A DNA stretch of 43,043 nucleotides from Treponema sp. GTDB lineage: Bacteria; Spirochaetota; Spirochaetia; Treponematales; Breznakiellaceae. A program made the position numbers and the translations under genes. Shown piece after piece: positions 31,514 to 40,882 of the stretch. The notes beneath the pieces were generated by a model. It was not told where the DNA came from. It did not search any database and saw nothing but the letters and a program-made list of their open reading frames with translations. Where the stretch lies: contig WQUW01000007.1 of the NCBI GenBank assembly GCA_009781915.1, positions 1 to 43,043 of the forward strand, read 5' to 3'. Position 1 is the first letter of the stretch; the number at the start of each line of letters is the position of its first letter.

Positions 31514-33700
31514 TTATTCAAAACAAGCTTCCAAGAGCTTATAAGCGCTTTTCTCTGGGTAATACCCGCATATATCTCCCGCCGCTTGATATGCCAGCTT
31601 ATATAAATACTCATGATCATCAATAAGGCGGCGCAAAGCCTTTAGGCAAGCGGCTTTATCCGTTGAATCCACTACAATTCCGTTCTTTCCGTCAACAACA
31701 AACTCTGTAGAGCCGCCGTTTTTGGGAACTATTACCCCACATCCACAAGCCATAGCTTCCATTGATGTTAATCCCATAGCCTGGAAAGAAGAGAAATCCG
31801 CAAAAACATCTACACAAGACAATAACGATGCCATCTCATATCTACTAAGCTTTCCAAGATTGATTACTTGCGGATCTTTATAGTTTGCATTCCAGAAATC
31901 CTTATCGCAAAATGACTCTTTCGGATCTGAACCAAAGACTAATATCACTGCCTTGTCACCGTATGTTTTAGCTATTTCATTCATAACTTCCAACGTCAAC
32001 TCTGGTGCCCGCCTGGGACTATCAGGCCTAACCATAGCAGCGATAATCGTTTTATCCCGGTTCGGAAAAAGCTTTCTGGGACAATATAGATCAATGTCTA
32101 CACTTTTTCCTATGACTGTAGCTTTGGCTCCTGTCATATGTTCAACAATTAAACGATTCCATTCGGTTTTCGTTATATGTGTCATTTCAGGTATGGATGT
32201 ATAAGATTTAATGGCTTTTCCATACTCTGGATCTCCCTCTTCTAAAAAGTAGGGCTCAAAGTCCTGTATATAATAAGCGGGGCGTGTTTTTATTATACCA
32301 AGACTGCTAAAATCGCATTCTTGCACAGTATAATACGCAGTTGCGCATACAATATCAAATTCACTTGCAAATTTCCGGAAAGAGCCATGTCTATCACCGT
32401 AAATAACGGGAATGTCCAAATCGGGATAACTAGCCTCAAAGCCGTTCCTAAATCTTTTAAGATTATATATCCTTACATCTATGCCCATTTTTATCATGCT
32501 GCGGGCTTCCTGTATTATTACATTACCCCCACCGCCAGCACTATTCGCGTGTAAAAGAAAAAGAATGCGTTTCCCTACCCACCGCTCTCTTGCGTTCTTA
32601 ATAAGACGCTCTCGTTCCGCTACAATTCTCGTTCTTGTGCGTATGCCTTCCAATACAAAGTTATACTTCATAATATGGACGCTTGTGTCTAACAGCGCAT
32701 CGCCATGTTTTTTTCGTAATTTCACGCCATTCTCATTGCACAGAGCAATTCTTCTTTCATCTGAATAACTTTTTGACTGGGCATGAAAAATAAAGGTGTC
32801 ATCTGCAAGCGCTAATTGAAATCCGGCTTTACCGGCTCTAAGATTATAATCGTCTTCTTCCCCAAAACCATTGCCAAAATTCTCTTCGTCGAAATACCCA
32901 ATTGAATCAATAACTGATCTATGAATCATTAAGCAAAACCCATTAAGCAGGGGGAGCCTTGGATATAACTGTTTTGCTCCTTTATCTAATAACTCAGAAA
33001 ACTGTTCTAGGCCAATGTCCTCAGGCAGTCTATTATGCGCCCAATCTCCATTCCCATTAGAAACCTCAGGTACTGATTGCCATGACGCTGTGTTTGATAA
33101 AGCACTGACAATGCCAATATTATCTCCGCTTTTTTGGCATTTTATCATTTTATCAAGCCAGCCTTCAGTAACAATGGTATCGCTGTTCAGAAGAAGACAA
33201 TACTCCGCATCGGAAAACTTCAACCCAATATTTGCCGCGCGTGTATAGCCAGAGGCATATTCATTTCGAAATAATTTAACGTTTGGGCGTTCCATTAAAA
33301 GCGATATCAAATAATCTCTTGTTTGTTCGCCACTTCCATCATCTACCAATATAATACGGAATGGTTCTAAAGTAAATTTGAATACAGATTCAATACAGTG
33401 TTTCGCATCTTCATAAGCGTTGTGAACGCATATTATAATATCGATAGTTTCTGTATGCCTCGATGCCGGTTTCCGGAAATTCAAAGGTGGAATTTGACCG
33501 CAATATATCTGGCGGGCATCATTGTCCGCAAACGCCAAAACAGGAGCAACCCGTACATTACTATTAAGCGCCCTCTTAATTTTTCCTTTTATCCCCTTTA
33601 GCCCATCATATCTAATCTGTTGAATTACTTTTTTGATATACCCATTTGATATATACCAGGGTAAGTTAAATAAAAATCTTGCCAAAGAATAAGGTTTCAT
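31514..33700 (-). CDS. Bifunctional GT2-GT4 glycosyltransferase
   Basis: A 728-residue protein with two transferase domains. Residues about 85-330 are GT2 (DIIICVHNAYEDAKHCIESV, ILVDDGSGEQT, LLLNSDTIV, NGFGEEDDYNLR). Residues about 375-728 are GT4 of the GT-B fold (GKRILFLLHANSAGGGGNVI, AYYIQDFEPYF, AAMVRPDSPRRAPEL, and EAMACGCGVIVPKNGGSTE near 648-666 for the donor sugar phosphate). The GT4 part resembles WsaF-like rhamnosyltransferases, which would suit the rml genes here, but that is inference. The N-terminus carries a basic YDGLKGIKGKIKRAL segment. No clear ribosome site precedes the ATG. Confidence 0.85.
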   Translation of the reverse strand: MKPYSLARFLFNLPWYISNGYIKKVIQQIRYDGLKGIKGKIKRALNSNVRVAPVLAFADNDARQIYCGQIPPLNFRKPASRHTETIDIIICVHNAYEDAKHCIESVFKFTLEPFRIILVDDGSGEQTRDYLISLLMERPNVKLFRNEYASGYTRAANIGLKFSDAEYCLLLNSDTIVTEGWLDKMIKCQKSGDNIGIVSALSNTASWQSVPEVSNGNGDWAHNRLPEDIGLEQFSELLDKGAKQLYPRLPLLNGFCLMIHRSVIDSIGYFDEENFGNGFGEEDDYNLRAGKAGFQLALADDTFIFHAQSKSYSDERRIALCNENGVKLRKKHGDALLDTSVHIMKYNFVLEGIRTRTRIVAERERLIKNARERWVGKRILFLLHANSAGGGGNVIIQEARSMIKMGIDVRIYNLKRFRNGFEASYPDLDIPVIYGDRHGSFRKFASEFDIVCATAYYTVQECDFSSLGIIKTRPAYYIQDFEPYFLEEGDPEYGKAIKSYTSIPEMTHITKTEWNRLIVEHMTGAKATVIGKSVDIDLYCPRKLFPNRDKTIIAAMVRPDSPRRAPELTLEVMNEIAKTYGDKAVILVFGSDPKESFCDKDFWNANYKDPQVINLGKLSRYEMASLLSCVDVFADFSSFQAMGLTSMEAMACGCGVIVPKNGGSTEFVVDGKNGIVVDSTDKAACLKALRRLIDDHEYLYKLAYQAAGDICGYYPEKSAYKLLEACFE

Positions 33701-33742
33701 AATCCGGTTATGCTATTATTGTATGGTTCATAATTTTTCGGG

Positions 33743-35584
33743 TCATTCTATATAATAATCTGCTCTATCAAGTGAGAAATTGCAATTATAGTAGGGATCT
33801 CTCTGAACAAGCTCTTTTCCCCATTTCTCTTTAAACAAAGCAATTTCCTGCGCAAGCACATTTTGTTTCTCAGGCGTATCCGGATATCCTCGTGTTTTTG
33901 ATTCATGGTGGTAAGCTTCGGCAAAAGGTGTCCACACTATCAAAAAATTTGCCTTACGGATTTTCATGCATAAATCAACATCATTAAACGAAGCGGGAAA
34001 CTCTTGTGAAAAGCAACCAACACCTTCATATACCGACCTTCTAATCATAACACAGGCAGCGGTAACCGCACTCATATTTTGTACAATTTTTAATCTTGCC
34101 ATATAGCCCACAGCCTCACGAGGAGCGAGGTGAAAAATATGTCCTGCTAATCCATGCAACCCTAATATAACGCCAGCATGTTGAATTGTATCATCCGGAT
34201 AATATAATTTTATTCCAACAGCTCCAACATCATTTCGCTGGCTGTACATGAGCATTTCTTCAATCCAGTTAGGCGTTATTATTTTTACATCATTGTTCAT
34301 GAGGATTAACTGTGTGCCTCTTGAATATTTAAAGCCAAAATTATTCAATTCGCTGTGATTAAATCCTATGCCTTCCCAATATACAACACGGATGTTTTGA
34401 TATTTTTTTAACTCTTCATAATAAGCAAACGTAGCATTGTCTGTACTATTATTTTCAACTATGATAACCTCATAATTACTATATGTTGTTTTCTCCATAA
34501 TTGAAGCGAGGCAATCTTGCAGTAATAAGATATTATCTTTATTTGGAATAATTATTGAAACTAACGGTCTTTCAATTAAATCATAAACTATCCTGTAAAA
34601 AACTGGTGACTCGATTGTGCTCTCAACTTCAGCGGTAATTCCATGTTTTAATAACTGCTCCTTTATAGCATTTTTTCCGGCAGTAATCGCATATAACTTC
34701 GTACTTGTATCAGATGCAGCAGAATTTATATGGCTTCTCCAGAAGTATAATAATTTTGGGATATGAACTATTTTAGATGCGATCTCTGTATATCGAAGTA
34801 TCAAATCATGATCTTGACTTCCGTCAAATTCACTCCTAAATATACCTGCTTTTTCTTTTGTTTCTTTTGAAAATACCGAAAAATGGCAGATATAATTGTA
34901 GGAACGTAAAGTATCAATCGCATAATCTGGTTTAAAATGTTTTAAAGTAATGTTTCTATCATGGTTAGTAAAAGTTGCTTCGTCAGTATAGATAAAATCA
35001 GCATCTTCATAACATATTGCTTTCATAACTTCATAGAGAGCGGAAGGGTGTAGCATATCATCATGATCCAAAAGCCCGAAGTAATCACCCGTTGCCATTT
35101 CTATGGCTCTGTTGGAATTCCCCGATATACCCTCATTTTTGTCAAGTTTTTTGTATTTTATTCTTTCATCTTTTCTAGCATACTCTCTGCAAATACGCTC
35201 GACCTTTCCGTGTTCTTTGTCACTTCCATCGGCAAGACATAATTCCCAATTATTATATGTTTGATGCCTGACAGAGTCTATCATTTCTTTTAGGAATTGT
35301 TCTGGCGTATTATACAGAGGGGTAATAATACTTATCAATATCTGTTTCGGGAAAATTGTATTTCTTTGTGACAATAATTCGTGTTCTGTTAAGCAAATAT
35401 GCTCGTCAAGTGAAAGTAATCGCTTTCGCTGGCGTTTTTTATAATCTTTAACCCTATTCAGGGTCTCTCTAATTCCAACTCTCTTTAAGGATAATAATCC
35501 TTTCGCAAAAAGACGCAAAACCTTATTAAGCCTGTCTCGTTCTCGATTAAAAATTATGTTATCATCGGGACTTTTATAAACCAT
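33743..35584 (-). CDS. Tandem GT2 glycosyltransferase, AT-rich copy
   Basis: A 613-residue enzyme with two GT2 domains. The first (about 80-300) has ISIITPLYNTPEQFLKEMIDS and metal motif LLDHDDML with DHDD at 173-176. The second (about 345-600) has VSIIIPNKDNILLLQDCLASI, IVENNSTDN, LMNNDVKI and SFNDVDLCMKIRKANF. It is a close paralogue of the gene at 40883-42727, but its DNA is much richer in A and T. The N-terminal SLKRVGIRETLNRVKDY helix is common in this type of enzyme. The ATG lacks a good ribosome site; AGAGGAGAG lies instead before a 12-codon out-of-frame ORF at 35612. Confidence 0.85.
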   Translation of the reverse strand: MVYKSPDDNIIFNRERDRLNKVLRLFAKGLLSLKRVGIRETLNRVKDYKKRQRKRLLSLDEHICLTEHELLSQRNTIFPKQILISIITPLYNTPEQFLKEMIDSVRHQTYNNWELCLADGSDKEHGKVERICREYARKDERIKYKKLDKNEGISGNSNRAIEMATGDYFGLLDHDDMLHPSALYEVMKAICYEDADFIYTDEATFTNHDRNITLKHFKPDYAIDTLRSYNYICHFSVFSKETKEKAGIFRSEFDGSQDHDLILRYTEIASKIVHIPKLLYFWRSHINSAASDTSTKLYAITAGKNAIKEQLLKHGITAEVESTIESPVFYRIVYDLIERPLVSIIIPNKDNILLLQDCLASIMEKTTYSNYEVIIVENNSTDNATFAYYEELKKYQNIRVVYWEGIGFNHSELNNFGFKYSRGTQLILMNNDVKIITPNWIEEMLMYSQRNDVGAVGIKLYYPDDTIQHAGVILGLHGLAGHIFHLAPREAVGYMARLKIVQNMSAVTAACVMIRRSVYEGVGCFSQEFPASFNDVDLCMKIRKANFLIVWTPFAEAYHHESKTRGYPDTPEKQNVLAQEIALFKEKWGKELVQRDPYYNCNFSLDRADYYIE

Positions 35585-35723
35585 TATGCAGACAGGTATC
35601 CGAAAATACCATCTCTCCTCTTTACCGTTAAAGTCAAATTATTATTTTTTACGAATTTGCACAAACATTACTTAACTTGATTATAACACCGTGACAAAAT
35701 CCTTTTCAATTTTTACCTTAAAG

Positions 35724-35741
35724 ACTGGCGAAACCGCCAGT
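35724..35741 (-). terminator. Candidate terminator downstream of rmlB
   Basis: A perfect 7-bp stem (ACTGGCG 35724-35730, CGCCAGT 35735-35741) with a four-base loop, 20 bases after the rmlB stop. On the minus strand it is followed by CTTTAAGG, so the T-tract is weak. It marks the boundary between the GC-rich rml genes and the AT-rich GT genes. Confidence 0.45.
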
Positions 35742-35760
35742 TCCGAACTCTCCGTTTCGA

Positions 35761-36873
35761 TTACCGCTTCCCGTAGTTCTCTTCTATCCAGCGCCGGCAG
35801 TCTCCACTGCGTATGCCATTAACCCATTCCTTGTTGGACAAATACCAGTCCACGGTGCGTTCAAGCCCTTGCCGGAAACTAACGGCTTGTTTCCAGCCGA
35901 GTTCGGCCTTGATTTTGGAACAGTCGATGGCATAGCGGCGGTCATGACCGGGGCGGTCTTTGACATACGTAATGGTAGAACGCATTGCCACGGCTTGCGC
36001 TGCCGGAGCGTCCGAATTTGATTTGGCGGCAACGACGTCAATAAGCTCATTAAGCAGCCTTATATTTTCCCATTCGTTTTCGCCGCCGATGTTGTACGTT
36101 TCCCCTGCCCTGCCCTTTTCCATAATTGCCCAAACCGCACTGTTGTGGTCTTCCACATACAGCCAATCGCGGACATTTTTTCCGTCCCCATAAACCGGAA
36201 GCGGCTTGCCTTCCAGCATATTTGAAATCATCAGGGGAATCAACTTTTCAGGAAACTGGTAGGGGCCGTAATTGTTGGAACAATTGGAAAGGGTAACCGG
36301 CAGCCCATAGGTGTGATGGTACGCCATTGCCAGATGATCGCTTGCCGCTTTGCTGGCCGAATATGGCGAGCGGGGATCGTAGGCGGTAGTTTCCGTAAAA
36401 TAGCCGGTTTCCCCAAGGGAACCGTACACTTCATCGGTACTGACATGGTGAAAAAGCACATCGCTCCCGAATGAGCCGTCGCTTTTTTTCCAGGCACTTC
36501 GGGCAACGTCCAGAAGGGTAAACGTTCCCAAAACATTGGTTTTAATAAACGCTTCGGGGCCCAAAATTGAACGGTCTACATGGCTTTCTGCCGCAAAGTG
36601 CACCGCCGTATCAATATCGTATTTTCTAAAAATAGCTTCGACAAGGGCACGGTTGCCAATATCGCCCTTCTCAAAGAAATACCTTGTCCCTCCGAATTTT
36701 TCATCTATTTCTTTAAGGCTTGCGATATTCCCAGCGTACGTAATAGCATCCAGATTAACAATACGGCCCTTGAATTCAGGCGCTACAGTTCCCTGTCCAA
36801 AAAGAAAACGAATAAAATTGACGCCTATAAATCCAGCGCCGCCCGTAACAAGAATGTTTGTTAATTTACGCAT
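35761..36873 (-). CDS. rmlB: dTDP-glucose 4,6-dehydratase
   Basis: A 370-residue extended SDR enzyme that turns dTDP-glucose into dTDP-4-keto-6-deoxyglucose, the second step to dTDP-L-rhamnose. NAD motif GGAGFIG is at 11-17, catalytic STDEVYG at 145-151, and Y171-SAS-K175. FAAESHVDRSI and NNYGPYQFPEKLIPL are family hallmarks. Length is normal (about 340-370). Its ATG overlaps the rmlD stop by eight bases. It is the last rml gene of the set. Confidence 0.95.
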   Translation of the reverse strand: MRKLTNILVTGGAGFIGVNFIRFLFGQGTVAPEFKGRIVNLDAITYAGNIASLKEIDEKFGGTRYFFEKGDIGNRALVEAIFRKYDIDTAVHFAAESHVDRSILGPEAFIKTNVLGTFTLLDVARSAWKKSDGSFGSDVLFHHVSTDEVYGSLGETGYFTETTAYDPRSPYSASKAASDHLAMAYHHTYGLPVTLSNCSNNYGPYQFPEKLIPLMISNMLEGKPLPVYGDGKNVRDWLYVEDHNSAVWAIMEKGRAGETYNIGGENEWENIRLLNELIDVVAAKSNSDAPAAQAVAMRSTITYVKDRPGHDRRYAIDCSKIKAELGWKQAVSFRQGLERTVDWYLSNKEWVNGIRSGDCRRWIEENYGKR

Positions 36874-37762
36874 ATTCGGAAAGGAACCTCTTTAAACTTT
36901 CGTCCCATGCGGGAATGGGTATTCCCAGCGCCTTCTTGATTTTGCCCTTGTCCAGCACCGAATACGCGGGGCGTTTTACCTTTGCCGGAAAATCGGCGCT
37001 GGCGCACGGCTTAACTTCGCAACCTTTCGGCAAAATACCCAAGGCCTTGGCCCGCTCGTAAATCTCCTTGGCAAAATCAAACCACGTAATTTCACCTTCG
37101 TTTGTATAGTGATACACCCCATAGGGAATTGTTTTGCCTTCGCCCGACAAACGAATGAAAGCGCAGATTGCCCCTGCAAGATCGCGCGCCCATGTGGGGC
37201 TGCCCCGCTGATCGTTGACAACGGAAACGCTCTCCCGCTCTTTCATAAGCCTGAGCATGGTATGTACAAAATTGTTGCCGTGCTTGCCGTAAAGCCACGC
37301 TGTCCGGATAATGTACGACGCTTCGTTTTCTTCAAAAAGCTTTATTTCCCCGTCCCGCTTTGTCATGCCGTAAACGCCTATGGGATCGGCAACGTCTTCC
37401 TCGGTATAGGGTTTGTTTCCCTTGCCGTTAAACACATAATCGGTTGAAATGTGAATTACCTTGGCGTTTAGCTCGCTCGCCAACGCGGCTATATTTCCCG
37501 GGCCCTCGACATTAAGCAGGCGGCAGATTTCTATATCATCCTCCGCCTTGTCAACCGCTGTATAGGCGGCGCAGTTAATTATCCAGCCGGGAGGCGGTGT
37601 ATTGCCAAACCGCGTTTGGGCAAAATCCCTAAGGGCAGGGCCGGTAATATCTACCTCGCGTCCCGTCCCGATAAATGGAGCGCCGGATTTTTTCAGAAGC
37701 AGGGCCAGAAGCTGGGCAAGCTCTGTTCCCAGCATACCTTTATTGCCGATAAGCCATATCAT
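36866..37762 (-). CDS. rmlD: dTDP-4-dehydrorhamnose reductase
   Basis: A 298-residue SDR that makes dTDP-L-rhamnose in the final step. Nucleotide motif GNKGMLG is at 6-12, INCAAYTAVDKAE at 62-74, STDYVF at 106-111, and the catalytic pair Y131 and K135 in YGMTK. NDQRGSPTWARDLA is typical. The start overlaps the rmlC stop (ATGA). Confidence 0.95.
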   Translation of the reverse strand: MIWLIGNKGMLGTELAQLLALLLKKSGAPFIGTGREVDITGPALRDFAQTRFGNTPPPGWIINCAAYTAVDKAEDDIEICRLLNVEGPGNIAALASELNAKVIHISTDYVFNGKGNKPYTEEDVADPIGVYGMTKRDGEIKLFEENEASYIIRTAWLYGKHGNNFVHTMLRLMKERESVSVVNDQRGSPTWARDLAGAICAFIRLSGEGKTIPYGVYHYTNEGEITWFDFAKEIYERAKALGILPKGCEVKPCASADFPAKVKRPAYSVLDKGKIKKALGIPIPAWDESLKRFLSEYA

Positions 37763-38298
37763 TGCGGGTTAAACCCCGGTAGCTTTCTGTCCTTGTCCGA
37801 TAAAACATACTCCATGCCCAAGTCGGGCCATGTAATGCCGATAAAGGGATCGTTCCAAACAATGCCGCCCTCATCTTCGGGGTAGTAAAAATCCGTGCAT
37901 TTATAGGCAAAAATCGCCCCGTCGCTTAAAGCTAAAAAACCGTGGGCGAACCCCGGCGGTATATAAAACTGGTTTTGCTTTTCGCCGCTTAAAATAACGG
38001 CGTGCCACTTACCACAGGTTGACGAGCCGGGGCGTATGTCCACCGCTACGTCAAAAACCTCGCCCTGTATGGCCCGCACCAGTTTTCCCTGAGGCCGCTG
38101 CCTTTGGAAGTGCAAGCCCCGGAGCGTACCTTTGCCCGAGCGGGACTGGTTATCCTGTACAAACGGGAGCGTAAGCCCGGCGGCGTTAAAGTCCCGCTCG
38201 GAATAACTTTCAAAGAAATAGCCCCGCTCATCGCCAAATACTTTCGGCTGTATTTCATAAAGGCCGGGAATTGGGCATGGTGTAAAAGTAAACGGCAT
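37759..38298 (-). CDS. rmlC: dTDP-4-dehydrorhamnose 3,5-epimerase
   Basis: A 179-residue cupin epimerase, third step of dTDP-L-rhamnose synthesis. FGDERGYFFESY opens the fold, the catalytic histidine is H63 in LRGLHFQ, and YIPPGFAHGFLAL with Y132 and Y138/Y139 completes the site. Length is normal. Its ATG shares bases with the rmlA stop (TAATG). Confidence 0.95.
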   Translation of the reverse strand: MPFTFTPCPIPGLYEIQPKVFGDERGYFFESYSERDFNAAGLTLPFVQDNQSRSGKGTLRGLHFQRQRPQGKLVRAIQGEVFDVAVDIRPGSSTCGKWHAVILSGEKQNQFYIPPGFAHGFLALSDGAIFAYKCTDFYYPEDEGGIVWNDPFIGITWPDLGMEYVLSDKDRKLPGFNPQ

Positions 38299-39173
38299 TA
38301 AGTATTCTCCGCGATATACTTTAAATATTCACCGTATTCGGCCTTATAATCCGCCGCAAGCCGCAAAAGGTCTTCCTTTTTTATCCAGCCGTTGGCGTAG
38401 GCTATTTCCTCTATGCAGGAAACATACATTCCCTGCCGCTTCTGTATGGTTTCTATGAAGTTGGCGGCTTCCAAAAGGCCATCGCAAGTGCCGGTATCAA
38501 GCCAAGCCATGCCCCGGCCCAGAGTTTCCACGGAAAGTTTGCCCATCGCAAGATATGCGTTGTTGACTGCCGTAATTTCAATTTCTCCCCTTGCGGACGG
38601 CTGTACATTTTTGGCTATATCGATTACCGCGTTATCATAAAAATAAAGACCGGGGACAGCGTAATGGCTTTTGGGGCGGGCGGGCTTTTCTTCAATGGAA
38701 AGCGCCTTGCCGCTTTCGTCAAATTCCACCACCCCGTAGGATTTTGGATCCTTAACGTAATACCCGAAAATCGCCCCTCCCCCATCCTTTTCGATCCGGC
38801 TTTTTGTCTCCCTGAGCGTGCGCCCAAATCCACGCCCGTAAAAAACATTGTCGCCCAGCACCATAACGCAGTTTTCAGTGCCGATAAAATCTTCGCCAAC
38901 AATAAAAGCATCGGCAAGGCCCTTGGGGCTTTCCTGAACCTTGTAGTCAAAGTTCATGCCAAGCCAGCCGCCGCTCCCAAACAGCTCCCTGAAAAGCGGA
39001 ATATCCCTTGGGGTCGAGATAATCAGAATCTCCCGAATCCCGGCAAGCATCAGCACCGAAAGGGGGTAATAGACCATCGGCTTGTCGTACAGGGGTAGAA
39101 TCTGTTTGGATACCGCTTTTGTGACAGGAAAGAGCCTAGTGCCGGAACCCCCGGCTAAAATAATGCCTTTCAT
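38298..39173 (-). CDS. rmlA: Glucose-1-phosphate thymidylyltransferase
   Basis: A 291-residue nucleotidyltransferase that joins dTTP and glucose 1-phosphate, first step of the rhamnose pathway. LAGGSGTRL is at 6-14, then [40 protein letters not shown] and [14 protein letters not shown]. The start has GGAG upstream and overlaps the wzt stop (ATGA). Confidence 0.95.
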   Translation of the reverse strand: MKGIILAGGSGTRLFPVTKAVSKQILPLYDKPMVYYPLSVLMLAGIREILIISTPRDIPLFRELFGSGGWLGMNFDYKVQESPKGLADAFIVGEDFIGTENCVMVLGDNVFYGRGFGRTLRETKSRIEKDGGGAIFGYYVKDPKSYGVVEFDESGKALSIEEKPARPKSHYAVPGLYFYDNAVIDIAKNVQPSARGEIEITAVNNAYLAMGKLSVETLGRGMAWLDTGTCDGLLEAANFIETIQKRQGMYVSCIEEIAYANGWIKKEDLLRLAADYKAEYGEYLKYIAENT

Positions 39174-39907
39174 TTGTAATGCTCCGTATAAGCCGCGCAG
39201 ATTTCTTTAGCGCTACCGGTCATTACTACTTCGCCCTTGCGTAGCCAAAGCGCCTTTTCGCATAGCTGCTCTACCATAGTGTTACTGTGGGACACAAACA
39301 ACAGCGTTACGTTGCCTTGCAACATTTTCTGTATCCGGCTTGCGCACTTGCGCTGGAAAGCAGCGTCCCCCACAGAAAGAGCCTCGTCAATAATAAGTAT
39401 TTCGGGCTTTACCACGGTAGCCACAGAAAAAGCCATGCGGGCCTGCATACCGGTAGAGTAATTTTTTATGGGCATATCCATAAACTCCGCAAGTTCGGAA
39501 AATTCTACGATCTCGTCATAGTGTTCCTGCATAAAAGCCCGGCTGTGGCCAAGCAATGCTCCCTGCAGGTAGATATTTTCCCCGGCTGTTAATTCCGGGT
39601 CAAACCCGGCCCCCAGTTCCAGTATCGGGGATATGTTCCCATTTACCCTGACTGAACCTGTGGTTGGAGCGATAACACCGCAGATAAGCCGTAACAAGGT
39701 TGATTTCCCCGCTCCGTTACGGCCTACTATGCCCCAAGCCTCGCCCCGTTTTATTTCAAGGCTGATATTTTTAAGGGCAAGAAACTCCCTGAAATGGAGC
39801 TGGCCCTTAAAAAATTTCACAAAATATTCCTTGATGTTGTCGATTTTTTGCGAGGCTATGTTAAAACGCACTGTAGCGTCTTCTACTTGGATGACTGTCT
39901 CTTTCAA
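39170..39907 (-). CDS. wzt: Polysaccharide ABC transporter ATPase (short Wzt)
   Basis: A 245-residue ATPase that powers glycan export. Walker [10 protein letters not shown] is at 62-70, the signature YSTGMQ at 150-155, Walker B LIIDEA at 171-176, and [16 protein letters not shown] matches the O-antigen/teichoic-acid export subfamily. It ends right after the nucleotide-binding domain, so it lacks the C-terminal carbohydrate-binding domain of E. coli O9a-type Wzt, which reads a capped chain end. The start is TTG with GAGG seven to eight bases upstream; no ATG fits. Confidence 0.9.
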   Translation of the reverse strand: MKETVIQVEDATVRFNIASQKIDNIKEYFVKFFKGQLHFREFLALKNISLEIKRGEAWGIVGRNGAGKSTLLRLICGVIAPTTGSVRVNGNISPILELGAGFDPELTAGENIYLQGALLGHSRAFMQEHYDEIVEFSELAEFMDMPIKNYSTGMQARMAFSVATVVKPEILIIDEALSVGDAAFQRKCASRIQKMLQGNVTLLFVSHSNTMVEQLCEKALWLRKGEVVMTGSAKEICAAYTEHYK

Positions 39908-39956
39908 AGAATACCTCGTATGAAGCTATTCCAAAATCTGATGTTCTGGAACAGTT

Positions 39957-40748
39957 TCATATATGCAGAATAAATTTATTCTTGCTGTAAGAGAAACTTA
40001 CAAGCCCCAATAACAGCATTGCCCCGGCCGCAATCGCCCCGCGAATTGCCAAATCAAGACTGCCCATATAAGCGCCGCCGATGGTAAAATTACGGAACAT
40101 GGTTATGTAGAAAAACATGGGGTTGTAGTTTGTAACAATGTAGTAGAGCCTGTCGGGCAGAATCTCCACTGGGTAGAATATCGCGGAAAGAAACATCCAT
40201 GCCGTAGTAACAACACCCCAAATATGCTGGGTATCCCGGAAGAAAACAGTAGCCTGGGCAAGAAACAGGCCCAAGCCGATGCAAAAAATATACAATTGAA
40301 TAATGGGAATAAGGACAAAAACAAAACGCCCCGTAATGGGGACACTGGTAGCGATAATCAATACAACAAGCGCCCCAAGCGAAAAAATAAAACTTACCAT
40401 CTCGCTGCTTACTATCGCCAAAGTAAAAATATACTTGGGGACATATATCTTCTTTAAAAGGCTCGCGTTTCCTATTACCGAGTTAAGAGAGCGGGAAGTC
40501 GCCCCGCCCATAAGCGAAAAAAGCAACTGCCCAATAATGACATAAATGGGAAAATGTTCAATTCCACGGCCAAATATGTTGGAAAAAACAACGGTCAAAA
40601 CAATCATGGTAAGCAGGGGATTGAGCATACTCCAAATGTAGCCCAAAAAACTGCGGCGGTATTTAAGTTTAATGTCCCGGGACACAAGCTGGAAAAAAAG
40701 TTCCCTGTATCTTAAAAGGGTACGTAAACGAGAAATGGTTCTTTGCAT
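39957..40748 (-). CDS. wzm: Polysaccharide ABC transporter permease (Wzm)
   Basis: A 263-residue ABC-2 permease with about six membrane segments. The N-terminus ELFFQLVSRDIKLKYRRSFLGYIWSMLNPLL is the hallmark cytoplasmic-interface helix and coupling region. It pairs with the following ATPase to move an undecaprenyl-linked glycan across the inner membrane. The gap to wzt is 49 bases. The 134-base gap upstream, between it and the tandem-GT2 gene, holds no feature I can support. The ribosome site is weak. Confidence 0.92.
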   Translation of the reverse strand: MQRTISRLRTLLRYRELFFQLVSRDIKLKYRRSFLGYIWSMLNPLLTMIVLTVVFSNIFGRGIEHFPIYVIIGQLLFSLMGGATSRSLNSVIGNASLLKKIYVPKYIFTLAIVSSEMVSFIFSLGALVVLIIATSVPITGRFVFVLIPIIQLYIFCIGLGLFLAQATVFFRDTQHIWGVVTTAWMFLSAIFYPVEILPDRLYYIVTNYNPMFFYITMFRNFTIGGAYMGSLDLAIRGAIAAGAMLLLGLVSFSYSKNKFILHI

Positions 40749-40882
40749 GCTTTCAAAACATCCTGCGCAATCTACTGGTCAAGCCAAACGACAGCCTTAC
40801 CGCCCAAAGCGGCTTTTTTACTTGAATTCAACAAAAACACCCGGTCGCCGCCGAAACAGGCTGACAGGGCCACGGCTAAGAG

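Noticed and set aside
40790-40828. Terminator between the tandem-GT2 gene and wzm
   Set aside because: Only a 4-bp stem (CCGC/GCGG) precedes the T run, and it points along the plus strand, where no gene ends.
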